A stretch of 64,000 nt of DNA from Rotaria socialis (lineage: Eukaryota > Rotifera > Eurotatoria > Philodinida > Philodinidae), in assembly GCA_905331475.1 (NCBI GenBank), contig CAJNYU010000361.1:1-64000 (forward strand). The letters are read 5' to 3'. Positions 62,664 to 64,000 of the stretch are shown piece after piece. Numbering within the stretch: the first letter of the stretch is position 1; each line of letters begins with the position of its first letter. The notes under the pieces are model-generated. The model saw only the letters and a program-made list of their open reading frames with translations. It had not been told where the DNA came from and did not search any database. The position numbers and the translations under genes were made by a program.

Positions 62664-64000
62664 ATGTCCTCTCGTGATCCTACTCCAAGTTTATATCAAA
62701 CAGCAACACAACTTTCAATTTATCAACAAGCATCAGTTTCTGTTCGATCAAAACGTGGTCTATCGTTCAATCGAGATTATGTACTTATCTCAAATAGCAA
62801 CAAGTCTTGTGTACATAAACATATTTTTATTATTGATTTAGTACTATAAAAAATTGTGCAAGTTTTTTCGTCTGGTCCGTCATGCTGTTCGTGTTTGGTT
62901 GATTGTGAGAAAATATGCGATTGAATCGTCACGAAATAGTAGAGAGCAACTATATAATAGTACAGAGATTCTTTTTGATTTAAGCAAATTTCGACGACCA
63001 GTGGAGGTAGAAAGAATGTTGGTATTTGACTGTTTCGCATAGAATATTTAGGAAACAATTGGAAGAGATATTCGAACTATTTTAAAATCAGATCCTGAGA
63101 CGAGAACCGAAGATGATATTCGTATGATTGCCGTTGGACTGGGACAAACCGTTTCATCATTTACAGGTTAGTAAACTTAATAAATGAATTTCAAAAGTAT
63201 CCTACAGAACAAAAAAAAAGGTCTATGACTGTAGAGAAGGAACGAGGTTAGACATAAGTTCATTTTGTTTTGGCGAAGTGAAAGGCATGCTTTATTCAGG
63301 AGTAGTTTGAACGTAATAAATTGTATCAATCTTAATGGTTCACTTTATTGATTACAGAGAAAAACAACTGGCTGCCATTTATTCAATTTGCTTCTCAAAA
63401 ACAAAAGGAATCCTGTGCAAAAAGTGTAAACAACTTTTTTTGTGATTGATAAAAGTCATTTCTATCGTACAACTAAAGAGAAAATAATATTCATTTATTG
63501 CATTACTCAAACTGAATTCTGATCGAACGAATAATTATTAATAGAAACATCTTATTTTATATTTTGATGAATAGAATTTCCTCTTCAACGACAATATGCA
63601 TTAGCAAGAGTTGCCATACTAGAAGAATTTGAAAGAGGTCGAGTGATTCTTCGTGAAGGACATGTTGCTGAGAAATTCTATTTAATCGTCGATGGCATCA
63701 GTAAGTTAAATTTAAAAACGAACGAAGTATTTTTCTAGTCTTCTCGTTTTGAAAGCTGATGTATACAAATTACGTGAAAATCCACAAACACATACATTCA
63801 GTTCGAGGCTTGTTGCTGTGCTTAAAAAAGGAAGCTCTTTCGGCGTAAGAATATTTGTTTCTTGATTGAAATAAGTAGAATAATCGGTCTGGTTTTTTTC
63901 GTTTTTCTTTCAAACTGTAGGAGGTTGCACTAATCAATGCTCATAGGCGAACGGCAACTGTTTGTTGTCAAACTGATGTGTCAATGATTTCAATCGAACG
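62664..64000 (+). CDS. Cyclic-nucleotide-binding protein, CNBD2-like (3' end outside window)
   Basis: Six exons are visible (62664-62780, 62842-63006, 63052-63166, 63575-63700, 63756-63844, 63921 onward); the frame is still open at the window edge. A short Ser/Thr/Gln N terminus precedes a basic helical segment (KLCKFFRLVRHAVRVWLIVR). The cNMP-binding beta-roll follows, with FERGRVILREGHVAEKFYLI, VDG, and the phosphate-binding cassette SSFGEVALINAHRRTATV. The cassette keeps the FGE glycine and glutamate and an arginine, so binding of cAMP or cGMP is plausible. There are no channel-type membrane helices before the domain, and the basic helix plus order of parts resembles CNBD2, a protein associated with sperm function in mammals. 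PKA regulatory subunits are a less likely alternative. The fourth exon follows a 408-bp intron. Confidence 0.82.

Noticed and set aside
1-64000. tRNA, rRNA or CRISPR features
   Set aside because: No B-box-like GGTTCGAATCC with clover-leaf context, no rRNA-like conserved blocks and no regularly spaced direct repeats were seen by eye.

Overview
The window is eukaryotic nuclear DNA: strongly A/T-rich, with intron-split genes whose introns are mostly 47-65 bp with GT..AG ends, polyadenylation-type AATAAA motifs, microsatellites and non-autonomous transposons. Gene content (UBR5, RTF1, STRAD, otubain, aquaporin, nuclear receptor) is animal. Tiny introns, an intronless sugar transferase of the DXD class, and splice acceptors lying just 5' of several start codons suggest a rotifer, most likely bdelloid (inference; other small invertebrates are possible). 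I joined exons by hand from splice signals and frame. Every joined gene gives a total coding length divisible by three, which supports the models.

Layout. 1-7.2 kb: no convincing gene. 7.2-9.2 kb (+): HR96/NR1-type nuclear receptor. 10-12 kb (-): STRAD pseudokinase. 14.05-26.05 kb (-): complete UBR5 HECT ubiquitin ligase in 23 exons. 26.2-30.8 kb (-): RTF1 of the Paf1 complex in 15 exons, lying 175 bp upstream of UBR5 in the same orientation. An entire intronless glycosyltransferase gene (27.45-28.57 kb, same strand) fills one RTF1 intron. 34.05-35.4 kb (-): AQP8-like aquaporin.

35.4-52.7 kb is gene-poor and rich in transposon remains: a hAT-type miniature element, two copies each of two foldback miniature families that share CCCAGG termini, a 257-bp solo LTR with a perfect 5-bp target duplication, decayed coding sequence, and one small two-helix membrane protein gene (41.8-42.3 kb, -).

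52.7-64 kb (+) is gene-dense again: an otubain with an assembly gap and homopolymer runs in one intron; a secreted or type I membrane protein with a VWC-like cysteine domain and a PPxY tail; a B-box zinc-finger (ZBBX-like) protein; a short set of orphan 3' exons; and the 5' part of a cyclic-nucleotide-binding protein (CNBD2-like) that runs off the window.

Themes: ubiquitin signalling (UBR5 ligase, otubain deubiquitinase), transcription elongation (RTF1), LKB1-pathway scaffolding (STRAD) and possibly ciliary or sperm biology (ZBBX- and CNBD2-like neighbours). There is no sign of a prokaryotic operon, CRISPR array, tRNA or rRNA gene.
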